DNA of 64,000 bases from Tubulanus polymorphus (lineage: Eukaryota > Nemertea > Palaeonemertea > Tubulaniformes > Tubulanidae): assembly GCF_964204645.1 (NCBI RefSeq), contig NC_134029.1, positions 1,807,001 to 1,871,000 of the forward strand, read 5' to 3'. Of the stretch, positions 1 through 12,400 are shown piece by piece. The notes under the pieces are model-generated. The model was not told where the DNA came from. It made no database searches and was given only the letters and a program-made list of their open reading frames with translations. A program made the position numbers and the translations under genes. Within the stretch, counting starts at the first letter, position 1. Each line of letters begins with the position of its first letter.

Positions 1-1478
1 CTGAAAAAAACGTATCGTTATGATTTGTCATTTTTCAAACAGTGGTAGAGAGTAATTTAGGTTTGATAGCGCACAAATTTCAGGCTTAAATGTGACTGAG
101 GTATTCTATAATGAAAATTGAGGAATCTGACTAGTAAAATACACATCTGAAGATCATGGACCAATTGTGAAAATAATGCCTTCCAATGGTTTACGGTAGA
201 AATAGCTTATTTAATATGTCTTTGAAAAAATGCTGCAGTCAAAATGTTGTCAACCATGCATGTCGGTGTTGGGAGATTTTTTTACTAGCTAAGAACTTTT
301 TGTTACGCGGCCCCGGAAATAAAAGATATTTCGGGCCAGATATATCATCAACCTGCATCTTATATAAATGATCGATTATACTACATTTAGAATATAAAAA
401 AATGAGAAAAAAACTAACAAAAATAAAAACACGATGGAATGATTATTAATGTTGAGATGTCCACTTGTAATAACTGTATGCTACTAGTGTTTTTGTGCTG
501 AAGGGTAAAAAATCCATTTAAATTTGGCATAATTTTATTTTTTAATAAATTTTATTGTAAATAGTATTTTTGATTAGAATCGATTTAAATATATTGCAGT
601 TCTTACACAATCTTTGATTAATATTAACTACATTTTGGATTTATTATGAATCCGGGTACTATATACAAATATCGATGACAAAATATAGATCTGAATAGTT
701 GCCTCGCGTAGACAGTTTCATATACCGCAATATAACAACTGATTAGCACTTGAAATTTCACTCATGAGCTTAAAACTAAACTAAACACGTTCGAAACAAA
801 TCAGAAAACGTTGTGATTTTTAACCCTTCACAAATAACAGGGGTTCCTCTTTGTCGTCTATATGTGAATGGTTCATTTCTATGATGATAAAACAAAAAAC
901 AAATTCAACAATTTGAAGAAAAAATTTGCTCAATTTTTGTACAAGTTTATTACTATTATTATTATCTATCTCTTACTCTATTTCACAGCTGAAAGTTTGC
1001 TGGTCGATCAAATTGTAGTTCCCACACACCGCAGGATTTAACACAGAAGTTTATTAAGTCAAAGCACCCCCGATCCCTCGTTAATCTACTCTATATAAAA
1101 GATGAACGACTGTTTTATATAGTTTGTAATGATAATGTCTTTCATTGTGTCAATTGTCTCCTTTACGTATTATTACTAAACTATACTGATATTATACTAA
1201 ACTAGACTTAGTTGATATATTTGTAGAATCCCACCTGCCCCTATTGAGCTATAGTCGGAACTCTCACTTTGGCTTCTACTAACATACATTTATACCTATA
1301 CATACATAGACAAAGCTGGGACTTCATTTTGTGATGATTCAATGTACTTTAATCATTGTGGTTTTTTTTTCTAATGTTTAGGTTGCATTTGTGTTTATTG
1401 TGTATAAATGAAACGTATACAAATTTGTTATTTTTATTTTTAGTCAAATCGTAAAAATAGAAGCCTAGAAGATGATCG

Positions 1479-1515
1479 CTGATTGAGGGCGGTGTACGTG
1501 CACCACCTCAATCAG
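1479..1515. other. Short inverted repeat (hairpin-forming)
   Basis: The arms at 1479-1488 and 1506-1515 are exact 10-base reverse complements. A further 4 bp (GGTG/CACC) pairs inside across a small internal loop, leaving a six-base loop. A T-rich tract follows at about 1518-1552. It could be a structured RNA element or a chance or old fold-back repeat end. No known RNA family is recognised. Confidence 0.5.
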
Positions 1516-1872
1516 TATTAAAACTTTTTGTTGGGTTGTTTTTTTTTTCCTTTTGCGAATTGATTCAAAACTCAATCAATTGTTCATTTAATAAGCGAGG
1601 ATATAAATATTTAGACGATTCAGAAAAATTTATCTTTTGAAAGCATAATGATAAAGTTTAATCATCCACTGAGCACTGCTGTTTAACAGTTGCGAAGGAG
1701 GAATTATTTACAGTACGGTCCAGTACTTATTCCATCTCATTTTGAACGATAGATAACATAGCGAGAATCTGGGCTTTTTATGGCATTATCGGTCGTGGAA
1801 TTTTAGATAGGTTCGGGCTTTCATTTCGATTATCCGAAAAAGAACAGAATCATTTTTTTCCATGTTTATTAC

Positions 1873-1897
1873 GCGTGTGTGTGTGCGTGCGCGCGAT
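1873..1897. repeat. GT/GC-rich dinucleotide run
   Basis: Alternating purine-pyrimidine run of GT grading into GC, a simple sequence repeat in the gene-poor region. Confidence 0.75.
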
Positions 1898-2113
1898 ATA
1901 TGAAAACAGGACTAATAACAGAAGAATGTTCGGAATTAATTTAGCTGTGAGAAAAAGACAGGTATTTCTAAATATCTAAAATGCAGGGATTTTTTGTTCA
2001 ATTATTTACTACTAAAGAAAAGTGTTGTGTGTACCTTTAAAACTACAAACATATTCAGATAGATAATGTATACATTTACGAATTTATAATTAAGAGGAGT
2101 GTAGTGTTAAAGA

Positions 2114-2114
2114 G

Positions 2115-2149
<35 letters not shown>

Positions 2150-2150
2150 G
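2114..2150. repeat. (GTCT)n microsatellite
   Basis: About nine tandem GTCT/TGTC units with one variant unit. It lies in the gene-poor left part and has no visible function. Confidence 0.9.
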
Positions 2151-4649
2151 CATGTGAGTGGATCAAATATTTACATATAGATTCTACATTACTATAAAAA
2201 TGCATTTTCTTCATTCCAAGAATGAGATTTTATTTTACAAAATTGTACATTTTCTCTTATATTTCTAGTGTTTTGTGTGTATCCAATCGTTACTATCAGA
2301 CGTGTAAGTGTTAAGTATCGTTGATGACCACGTCCTATTACGTAACGGCTTTATTGCAAAAATGTTTATTATTATTATTATTATTAACCATTTATGATTT
2401 ACAAATCTCAATTTTTCTTGCTTTACGATAATTGTATTAATTGATTGTCAAGTTTAGGTATATGTGTATATTCACAACATCCAGGATTTCTGTCTGATGT
2501 AGTTTTAATTTCTAACTGATTATTAATTTTTTCTCGATTTTCTCGGAAATTAGTTCATGATTTTCATTTTTAAATGGTATGAGGTCGATTTTATTATTTT
2601 AAAATTCTAGCAGAATTGTTTAGTTTTTTTTTTTCCATTTACACATTATATATAATTAGGGTTAAGTCAACCGGTTACGTAGTTTTTGTTGAATTCTGAC
2701 AGAAATCCTGAGAAGTTTTGTAGTAAAGAAAAAAAAGATGTTAAATGTAGTAGAATTAGATGTATGTAAGGCCCTATAGACAATACTACACTGCTGATTT
2801 AAGATAAAATATGATAACCTATTTACAAACAAGGGTGCGCACATCTCAGTTGGCGCTCTCCGGTAGTCGAGAGGGGAACTATACTTATGCAAAACTCTTT
2901 CGGAGATATTGATGAGATTTTGCTGTGCCTTTTCTTTTCAATATTCGCCTCGATTGTGTAATGATTGTATAAAACGTATGTGAACTTACAGCTCGCTTTA
3001 AAAAACATTTATCAGCAAAAACTAGAAGATTGAGATACATCGTGTAATTGATTTAAATCAAGTCCTGCTATTTCTTTGTTTTAAACCTCGTGCATTTTTT
3101 GAGCTATGGCAATACTTACAGAATATTTGCTATTTTGCGGAAACATATACTATGTGTTTCTGAGTAAAAATTCATGAATATCATTGTTCTTCCATTTCGG
3201 TTGAGACATCGTTTGTTTATTGTTGGCTGCTGAGACACGGGTCAAAACAGAAAAACCCTCGATAATGTTCTACTACGTGACACTCTTTTGTAGTTACTTT
3301 TTGAGATACGATCCTTACAACAACAAAAAATCAGTTCCCATTTTTAGCTGTTTTAGTGAATACAAACGTATTCTAGTGCCATTTTTATTGAGTGCACATT
3401 ACTACAATAATCCAGCTTGTTTTCTCCTCTAGTGTTATTTGTTGGTGAGGAAAAGCTGCACTTTTAACCTTGAATTGTGCTTTTATTAGAAATCTACAAC
3501 GTTTCCCCAGTTCAATAATCAAAATAGTATATTCTTTATCATAACCCTGATCTCTCTAATAGTCTGACAGTCGGATCGTATCTTATTAAAATGGCAGTAT
3601 TATAAAAAAGATGATAAGTTAAATGCAGCCAATAATAAGCATTCGGTGTCTTGACTATGTTGTTATTTTTATCAATCACTAGCTCTTTAAAATTGATAAT
3701 CTGGTGATGATTTATATATTTACATGTGGCTCAATAGTATTAAATATTATAATTATTAACACGATTATTATATTATTGCTGTGTAAAGGACCCCCTTAAA
3801 AAGTGTCGTTTCGGCGGCCCAATTTCGACCCTATCCTGTCGCGCGATAATATCTAGTGTTAACAAAGAGAATATTTTAATCAGTAATATTTTGGATAGCC
3901 ATTTATCCTGTTGTAGGCTCCCTTTTGAGCACAATTTTACACGTAAGTCACACTCCTGTCATATGTCCTTATTATTATTATAATTATTACGATTATTATT
4001 ATTGCATGGGCTGCAAGTTCCTACCTATGTATTCATTTCTATTATATTATACTATTATATGTCAGACTAGGGCTATTATTATGAACCTTATCATGACAAT
4101 CTGGTTTTTTAGTCTACAACGAGAACTGGTTATCCTTACATACTGGTATATATATAAATATATGAATATATTATATATATAAACATACATGGTGTACTAG
4201 CATTTTTGTAAAAAAAAAAAAGAATTATATTAAATAGCAGAAAAAAACCAAAAAAAATCATAAAACTTTATAAATGAAAAAAAAGAATTTGAATAATGTT
4301 TGGATATTGGAGTTTTCCAGATTTGTGTTAATATGTTTTGATTTTTTTTCCAATGTGTTTTTTGGAAAGAGTTATATAAATATTATTGAATTGAACGCTG
4401 TTTTCTCTGTTGAAATGATATGTATTAAGGGTAAAATCGTTATATATATATTATACGTAAATGTACATGTACACTTGTCGTGAAATAGAGAGAGAGGTGA
4501 CATGTTCGTCGCTGATGGTAACAGATATTATACCTATACAATGTACACTAAAGAATGTCGGAAACAGTATAAAAAAAGGTGTTTAAACTTTGTGTACTAA
4601 CTAATAATAACGTGTGGTAGATGAATCAAATAACTTGCATTTCTGAATT

Positions 4650-4679
4650 ATATGTATATGTATATATATATATATATTG
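4650..4679. repeat. (TA)n microsatellite
   Basis: Run of TA/TG dinucleotides. Similar short TA runs occur near 4140-4190, 6388-6402, 15430-15447, 24688-24704 and 35190-35230. Confidence 0.8.
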
Positions 4680-7600
4680 TTGCCAGGTTTCATAGTTGTT
4701 TATGTCGCTTAAATATCTCACCAGATGTCAGCAGTGGTCTGCGTGTGCGTGTGACGATTCGACACATTTTATATATATACATATAGTATATACTAAACAC
4801 GTGTATGTATGTATGTGCGTGCGTGTGTATAAACTAGACAAATACTCTTCAAAACATTGAAAACATATTCATTCTGTCGGTTCTAGAAGATTTGTTCGAC
4901 TTTGTGTTTCAAAGGGTATTCGTTTATTCTCAAACTCGGTGCTGATTTAGATTTAGATATTTACCATTATCATCTCGATATAATATTCAATTTTTCGCTT
5001 ATGTTTTAATTCATTGATCTGATAAATATAAATACGACGTTTAAAGGTTAATATTTACTCCTGAAGAAAAAAACGTGGTTATTCCATCATCCGTGGATTC
5101 ACTTCAATCCTGTTGAGATCATTTTGACTTCTACAATTTCTGTTGTCATATCATTGTTCATTATTTGATTTCTACCCTCTTATTTTTGTGTATAGCATCC
5201 TGTGCTGCTATACCGCGCATTGATTTTGCAGTTTATTCGTTTAAAAAATAGGTGATGGGTAAAACAGATAAAACTCCATCCCTAACATACTGTACTGTAC
5301 TTATTGACGATTGATTTGAACTCATCCTTGTAAAAAAAAAATGAAAAATACTTTGCATGATTTGCTCACCTCTAACGATTGCTTATTATTGAATATTTCA
5401 TTGAATTTTACGTTCATTTTGCATGTGTATATTTCGACGTGGCGGGGAATATTCCCATTCTCTTTATCAGCGCTTAAATCGGGTTTTTCCTCGCTTCGAA
5501 TGAAGTAAATTAATCGAAACAGCACTTATTTGCAGTATTATTATTTTAGTTCCTGCATATATTATTATTATTATTACTATTACTATATTGATGATATACA
5601 ACTTTTTTTTGTTTTCCGATAATTTTTTTCCGTTTATTCAATAATCAATCACAATCCGTGTGGTGTTTATAACGATCATTATTTTTCTTCTAGCCTCGCG
5701 AGAGAAATCGAGAGGCGCAAAAAATCAGTAATTCAAGGATTTTTAAAAGCGGGATGTGGTATATTTACATTCATTGTATTGTATTATATATAATAGATAT
5801 ACAGAATTGTGTCGTACTGTGTTAAAATCTGTACCTGCCTCGAGACGTTGAGATGGAAATTTGGGACCTGTTTAATCGGAAATCTTAGGATTTCTCGATT
5901 CAGTTTGTTGTGTATGATATATTGTAGGCTGTAATGATTTTGTGCTGTTAGAAATGGCAAGTGAAACATTGTGGTGGATGCTATCAATACTGGGGGAAGG
6001 AGGGTAATCTAACTGATAGTTCTAGTTAATCAGAAATCACCCTCTTTTTTACTTGTCATTCTATGTTCGCACTTGGTAAATTTGAAAACATTATTTTTAA
6101 GAATTCAAGTTGTTATACATTATAAGTTGTATTCACTGATTGAGACATTTTTTTGCTCATTTACAGAAAATTGTAGTTCTTTCGAAAAGCGTTTATTGTA
6201 TTTTCCAACTCCGGCAAAGTTTTTTTTATGCCAAATCTATGGTCTCAAAAAAATATTGCTGGTTTTACAAATTTGTGGCCATTTCGTTTAAAAATGGACT
6301 AATTTTTTTGTTGAATTTTTGAAAATAAGTTGAATTATTTTGAATTATTTCCAGTTTAAGACATTTATATGCATATATGAAAAAATATATATATATATCT
6401 TGCCTGAGTTGTAATTCTGCTGAAGTTACTTCAAATATAAACAGTAAAGTTAAAAAACAGCAAACACTAAAGACAAAGAAAAACTTTTGCCAAAAGTATT
6501 AAATTAGAATATTCTCTGGTCACATATTATATAGAGATACGAATTTGAACAAAATCAAATACTCGCTGGCTTCTTGTGATACTAACTTGTTCAGGTATTC
6601 TAAAACGCTAAATTTCATCATTTTGCCGCCGGTGGTTTTCCATACAATCAGGGTTTTATTCACGACGAATTCGATTATCTCTGAATCTGCTGAAAACTTG
6701 GCTTAATTTAGATTTAGACCTATGAAATTGTTGGTTTCATTAATTCGCACTCCGTTTCGTGATATATTTTGATTTTGAAACCGTAAAGAATCAACTGGTA
6801 TCTATCTATACAGTAAAATTATTCGTCTTTTGACGCCGAATGCATGACACTTCCTGAATATTTGAGTCTCAATCAATGCAAGTTATTATAATATACCTTT
6901 TTCTACAGAATTTTATTCTACACGCGAAAATATAATTTTTTATCATACCAAAACTAGCCATTAGTATGGAAAGTGACCTCCTGCTCCGAAACAAAAACAG
7001 CGTCATAAATGAATTTATTTTACTGGTCGTAATCTGATTTTGAGAAATTTTTCGTCGAATATTCTCGCTCAAAAATTGTCGATAATTCACTGAAAATGTT
7101 TATGGGTAATAGATATTCTTTATCTGGAGTTGTCACTTTTGATTTGTTCTGCACTAGTGTATTTGAGGCTATATAATATGGTGGTATTGAATTTTGTAAA
7201 GATATTAAAGTTCTATTAGTGCCCTATTATTGGCAGATCTATATGAAAAGAAACTTATGTGCTTTTACAAGTTTACACATATCAATCACATTTACTAATA
7301 TTCCTATTAATGATAATGTAAACGGACGTTTTGGTAAAGATTCCATAGCGTAAGGGGTGGTTTTACCCTGGGATGTGACCCTGCCCTACTGGGGCTATTG
7401 GATGGACGGACGGTGGTTAAGAGTGTAGTATGTTTAGTATCAGTATTGACTCATATTGAAACTGTGTTAAATGGAATCTTCATCAAATTTCGTCGTACAA
7501 TATTGTAATATTTTTTGGCAGTTTTAGTCAGAATCAAGATGATTTATCTGTTTATTATTGAATAAAATCTCAGTGTATTCAGCAAATTTCATTTGTTCCT

Positions 7601-8214
7601 TAAATTCATGCATTTTGTTCAACTTCTGGTCCTGTCACTGGGGATGTTCATGTACACTAAATAGTATCTGTGAATTTCTTATATGAATGATTATTGATTT
7701 CCATGGTTGGTGCAGTTGCAATCCTGTCAACATTTTTCCAGGTCTTCGAATGTCAATTTCAAGTCTCAAAGTCAGTAAAAGTAATGGAACTTTTGGTGCA
7801 TCATGTTTTGAAGTTGAAATATGGAATTGTGGAGTTGTTGAAACAGGAAGGTCATGGATTCAGTAGATTATTTTATGCAGGAACCCGGATTATACTGAGG
7901 AAAATCTCATCCACAAGTGACGTGTGCTTGGATTTTTGATTGAACACGAACTATTCACAATACGAATCCTCTGATAAATGGGCCTTAAATTTTTACAAAA
8001 AATGGCACTTTCAAGAATGCGATAACAACATATACGTGCGGGGAATTACTAAAATCTTATTTGAAATAAATATAAAAGCAATTCATAATATTAATTTTCT
8101 TCGGAAAGCAACTGAAATTTGAATATTTATATCACTGGCAGCAGAATGTTTTGTAAGTCATTTGAGAAATTTTTCAAGAACACGAAAAAGTCCATAATTA
8201 TTGAAAGTTAATCA

Positions 8215-8901
8215 TCACCAGTCTTCATCGTCGCTGCTACTATCATTTCCTTCATCGCGAAGATTTCTTTTCTTTTCTGGTCGACCTAAACCGAGTACGG
8301 GTTTATTTTTCTTCGGTTGGGCGTCCGATCCGGGACGTACCATTAAATCACCGCTGTAATTAATAACACCAGCACCGGCTATTCTCCATTCTAACAGTTC
8401 CGTCGAAAAATCATCGACTTTTCCTAAATCGTCGAAACCTTTGATAAAATCGACGGTTTTTCTGTCGAGAATCAACGCGATCGTCGGCATCATCGTAATC
8501 TTCAAACGCTTCGTTAAAAACTGTGATTTCTCCGCGTCGATCTTAATGAACTTCGTTTCGAGGTGTTTTACGGCTAAACTCGTTAAATGTTTATCAACGA
8601 TTTTACACCTGAACGTGCTCTCGCGATAGAAATGACAAACAACGTTTTTACTCTTTTTACATTCTTCGAAGAATTCTTTCTCATCGGCGACCTCGAAGTA
8701 TTTTCCGTGACCCGCGTCCATGTATTCCTTTTTCTGGTTGGCCATTTTTTTCAACGCTTGCATTCTCTGTTTTTTCAACAGTTCGTACTCTTCATCCCCG
8801 TGACTCTGATTCTGAATCCGATCTAATTCTTCGATCTTCGCGTCGACTTGTTGTTCGATAACTTTCGTAGCTTCTTCCAACTGATGAGCGATTCCAGCCA
8901 T
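8215..8901 (-). CDS. TXNDC9: Thioredoxin domain-containing protein 9 (phosducin-like family)
   Basis: Single coding exon, 228 residues, close to the ~226 of vertebrate TXNDC9. An N-terminal helical segment (about 1-70, rich in K, E and Q) is followed by a thioredoxin-like fold (about 75-180) containing [14 protein letters not shown] and [13 protein letters not shown]. The C-terminus is acidic (SSSDDEDW). The usual CxxC redox pair is absent: only one Cys stands at the active-site position, as is normal for this family. Known role of the family: co-factor of the CCT/TRiC chaperonin in actin and tubulin folding, in the cytosol. I chose the MAGIAHQ start because a splice-acceptor-like TTGATTGTAG lies five bases upstream, which suggests an intron in the 5' leader; an upstream in-frame ATG then falls in the intron. 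It is head-to-head with IDS. Confidence 0.93.
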   Translation of the reverse strand: MAGIAHQLEEATKVIEQQVDAKIEELDRIQNQSHGDEEYELLKKQRMQALKKMANQKKEYMDAGHGKYFEVADEKEFFEECKKSKNVVCHFYRESTFRCKIVDKHLTSLAVKHLETKFIKIDAEKSQFLTKRLKITMMPTIALILDRKTVDFIKGFDDLGKVDDFSTELLEWRIAGAGVINYSGDLMVRPGSDAQPKKNKPVLGLGRPEKKRNLRDEGNDSSSDDEDW

Positions 8902-9428
8902 TTTGTCTACAATCAAATACGAAAAATAAATCTTTTAACTTGTAGTCAAGGAGATCAGTTACAGTTTTAAGTAGTCATCAATAAATGACACAGGACTTCC
9001 CCATTTTTAAGTTGAGATGAGAGCAAAAATCGATTTTAGTTTTTAATTTTTTAACTTAAAGATATACAGATTTTCGCCCCTAAATCATCATTTTGCAGAT
9101 TTAGTTAACATGTCATATGACACATATCTTATCTCATCGACCATAGATACCCTTCAATCTATTACCTGTTGATTTATTTCACGCGGAATCGAACGAAGAT
9201 CTCAAGAATTTGATATTTTTCAAACCCGGAAGTAAATACCACAGTCCGGTTATTTTTCTTACGACTCATTTGTTTGGACAATACGCGGGGAAGCCTCACA
9301 TTTGAACCAATCGGCGGCGAGTTAACATTCGATCACTAGGACTACCCGGAAGTAATCTTCTGCAGGGGGAAATTTGATCGCGATCGATGAAAATTTCAGA
9401 AATGATGTGTTTTTGGAGGTAGATTAGG
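8902..9428. promoter_or_regulatory. Shared TXNDC9/IDS promoter region
   Basis: 527 bp separate the two divergent start codons. The gap contains two CCGGAAGT ETS/GABP-type motifs (9226-9233 and 9346-9353) and a CCAAT-type motif near 9307. These are typical of TATA-less bidirectional housekeeping promoters. No TATA box is evident. The part next to TXNDC9 probably includes a 5' untranslated intron of that gene. Confidence 0.6.
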
Positions 9429-12400
9429 ATGTCGTATTTTATTAACAAGGTACCACCGATATCGGTTGTATCTGTAGTATGGACGTTGGCGCTGTTTTTG
9501 TGCTGTCATTCAGCGGGTCAGTATCAAACCGTTGAAAACGTAGCGATTGACAGTTTAGTCAAAAGTTGATACAACCAATTGAAATCCACATTCATCGAAA
9601 CTAATCTTCATTTTCATAGAATTTTTATCAAATCCACATAATTTTGATGTTTCAGTGAATAGGAATTGACGGATAAGAGAAGTTGATGAATTCGATATTT
9701 TCTTGACATTGCATTTTTTAGAATCTGGTGCCCCCAGCAGCGGCGGTGGTGGAGAGACTCGACCTAATGTTCTATTCATAGCTGTAGACGATTTGCGCCC
9801 TACGCTAGGTTGTTACGGTCATCATAAAATACTGACTCCTAATATTGATAGGCTTGCTTCAAAATCTGTTCTCTTCAATCAAACATTTGTGCAGGTAAGT
9901 CCAACAAGTCTTATGAGCAGGTTTTGATTGGTTTTTATGGATTCTGGAATTTTCTTTGTTCGTTTTGATCAGAATACGCTCTTTCTATTCCCGGCATAAT
10001 CTGTAAATCTGAGAGAAGTGGCTGGTATAGAGTTAGTATTCCTAAGTCAGAATACTTTCAATTGAAACCTGCCTCGCGGAGCTATCATTCTCTCTCATTT
10101 CACTACAGATGTTTATATTATTACTATTTTCAGCAATCACTGTGTGGCCCGAGTCGTACATCGTTATTGACAAGTCGTCGTCCGGATACAACTCATTTGT
10201 ATGATTTCTACTCGTACTGGAGGAAAACAGTCGGCAATTTTACTACTTTACCTCAACATTTCAAGGAAAATGGATATTACACTGTCTCTATAGGAAAAAT
10301 ATTCCATCATGGTAATTCTAATACGATGCTTTACACGTGAAAACCCTCAAGGAGCTCATTTCATATATAACCCATCCTCCCCCGGCAGGGATTCGAACCT
10401 GATGCAATCGAGATTGCCACGGCACGAAACCCTGCCATAATCGACCGTGTGCGCAGATACACGCGCAGTTCAGATGATGTGATTTTTAGCCAATCAGAAA
10501 TCCCGTTTTATTTTAGCCCGGGTTTTCCCATTTATAGTTCTTCCTTGAAATTTACCTCAACGATTATACAACGAGCAATCTGATTGGTGCCGCCAGTTTT
10601 CGTTCAGAAAGCTGCGCATGTACCTGCGCACCCGGTCTACTGATACAGGGGTTCGTGCCGTGGCTGAGTGTAGCGATGCCATCAGGTTCGAGTCCCTGCA
10701 GAGGGAGGATGTATATAACCAGGGGCCGGTTGCATAGTCATGGCTTAGACAAGACCAGTCTAAGACCAACTTAGTTCTATAGCCAATCTAACAACTTAAG
10801 ACCAGTCTTAAGATTTAAGGCCACTTTTTGACTTAAGTCACGACTGTGCAGGGACTGTGCAGACAACAGGGAATTAACATGATTAATGTCTATAACTGTT
10901 GATATCTTATGAATTATTAGGTAAATGTTCTGGTAAATATCAAGATTATCCGTACAGCTGGTCAGAAATACCCTACATTCCTTCAACTATGAAATATAAA
11001 ATGAAAAAGGTACAAGTTCCATAAACACTGACTGATGTTTAGAGAACAATTTTCTACCACTGATTTCTGTTTGTAAAGTTTCCTATGTTTTTTCTACAGG
11101 TTTGTACCGGTCCACATGGAGAGAAGTTTATGAATATAGTTTGTCCCGTAGACGTTGCTACTCAACCTCAACAAACTTTACCCGACATTCAAAACTATAA
11201 ACAGGCGATCAAATTCTTCGAGAGACGTCACGAAACTAAAGATCAAAGACCGTTCTTTCTGGGTGTTGGATTTTATAAACCGCACATACCGTTGAAATAT
11301 CCGAAGGAATTTCTAGGTTAGAAACGGAACATGTTAAAGAAAAAATCCATGAAGAAAACTCAATTCTTCGAGTCATTTTGAGTAAAAAAATCAGTACTTT
11401 TGTATTGTTTTTGAATATGTCTGATACAATTGATTTGAATCATCAATACTCTTTTAGCTTTTCTTCATGATTTTGGATTTCTTCTTCATTTGAAATATAG
11501 AGAGTCAATTACGATATTAAAAAAAAGAAAGTTCTTTCGTCGTAAAACAGTTATTCAATGGAATTGATTCTCAGTGATGTATTTATATATAGATCTGTAT
11601 CCACTGGAGGATATTGACATCGCAGATGATGCTTATATACCTCCGAATTTACCAACAGTTGCCTGGAATCCGTGGACTGATCTGAGAATGAGAGATGATG
11701 TCAAACAATTGAATATCAGCTTCCCATACGGACCGGTTCCTAAATTTTATCAGGTATTTATTAAGATTGTACCGTAAGCTCAGCCCTATGTTCAGTAGTG
11801 TTGGGACTCGATTTTCTGACGAGCCACTACCGATCAATGTGATTGTGTTATTTTTCAGCGTTTAATGCGTCAGAGTTATTACGCTGCTACGTCGTATATG
11901 GATTATTGTGTTGGGAAGGTTTTATCAGCTCTCGAACGACATGGACTCAGTGATAATACAATCGTTGTGTTCTTTGGAGATCATGGTAAATTTCTACTGT
12001 TTTTAGTTTCTCTACTAAAGTTGTCAGGACTTAATATTCAGGGATTAACAAATTTTAGTATCTCTTATTTGGAATAGGTGTCTCCACGATATAAGAACAA
12101 CTGGCCCATCCCCCCATTCATGTCTTTACAACTGAATGTTCTATAGATATGATATCTGTGGATGCAGGTCACTGTGCATTCAATGAGAACTGAATTCTGG
12201 TGGTTTTATTGTACTTTGGTGAATAATGTCTGGTCAGTTTTACTCATCTGTGAAGTTGTGCATCACTGATGAAATATAGTTGGAAAATTTAGAATAAAGG
12301 ATGTTGTCCTACATTACTATGGAATAGAATATTAAAGTAGACAAAATTTCAGAACATATCCCTGGTATTTTAGAAATTTCAAAATTGACATTCGAATGAT

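Larger units (their letters stand above)
1..8214. other. Gene-poor AT-rich region, no gene recognised
   Basis: I see no exon of a known protein and no RNA gene in these 8.2 kb. Open frames are short, have AT-driven composition and lack domain-like sequence. The stretch holds microsatellites, ATT/TAT-rich runs, a short inverted repeat at 1479-1515 and scattered AATAAA-type signals, for example near 7560. It could be intergenic DNA or a long 3' untranslated region of a gene upstream of the window. It could also be the distal 3' side of TXNDC9, which reads leftward into it. RNA data would separate these. Confidence 0.6.

Noticed and set aside
5113-5135. A 14-base match to the core of the bantam microRNA (TGAGATCATTTTGA)
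   Set aside because: The match stops after 14 bases and the flanks do not supply a complementary arm, so no precursor hairpin can form.
7694-7939. An 81-codon open frame in the gene-poor left region
   Set aside because: No recognisable domain, no splice partners and composition like the surrounding non-coding DNA. Not called as a gene.
8441-8826. Plus-strand open frames opposite TXNDC9
   Set aside because: Antisense shadows of a clear single-exon TXNDC9 coding sequence.
10640-10718. Possible tRNA gene because of A/B-box-like motifs
   Set aside because: No acceptor stem, anticodon arm or intact cloverleaf can be drawn, and the motif is repeated in inverted arms of a fold-back element.
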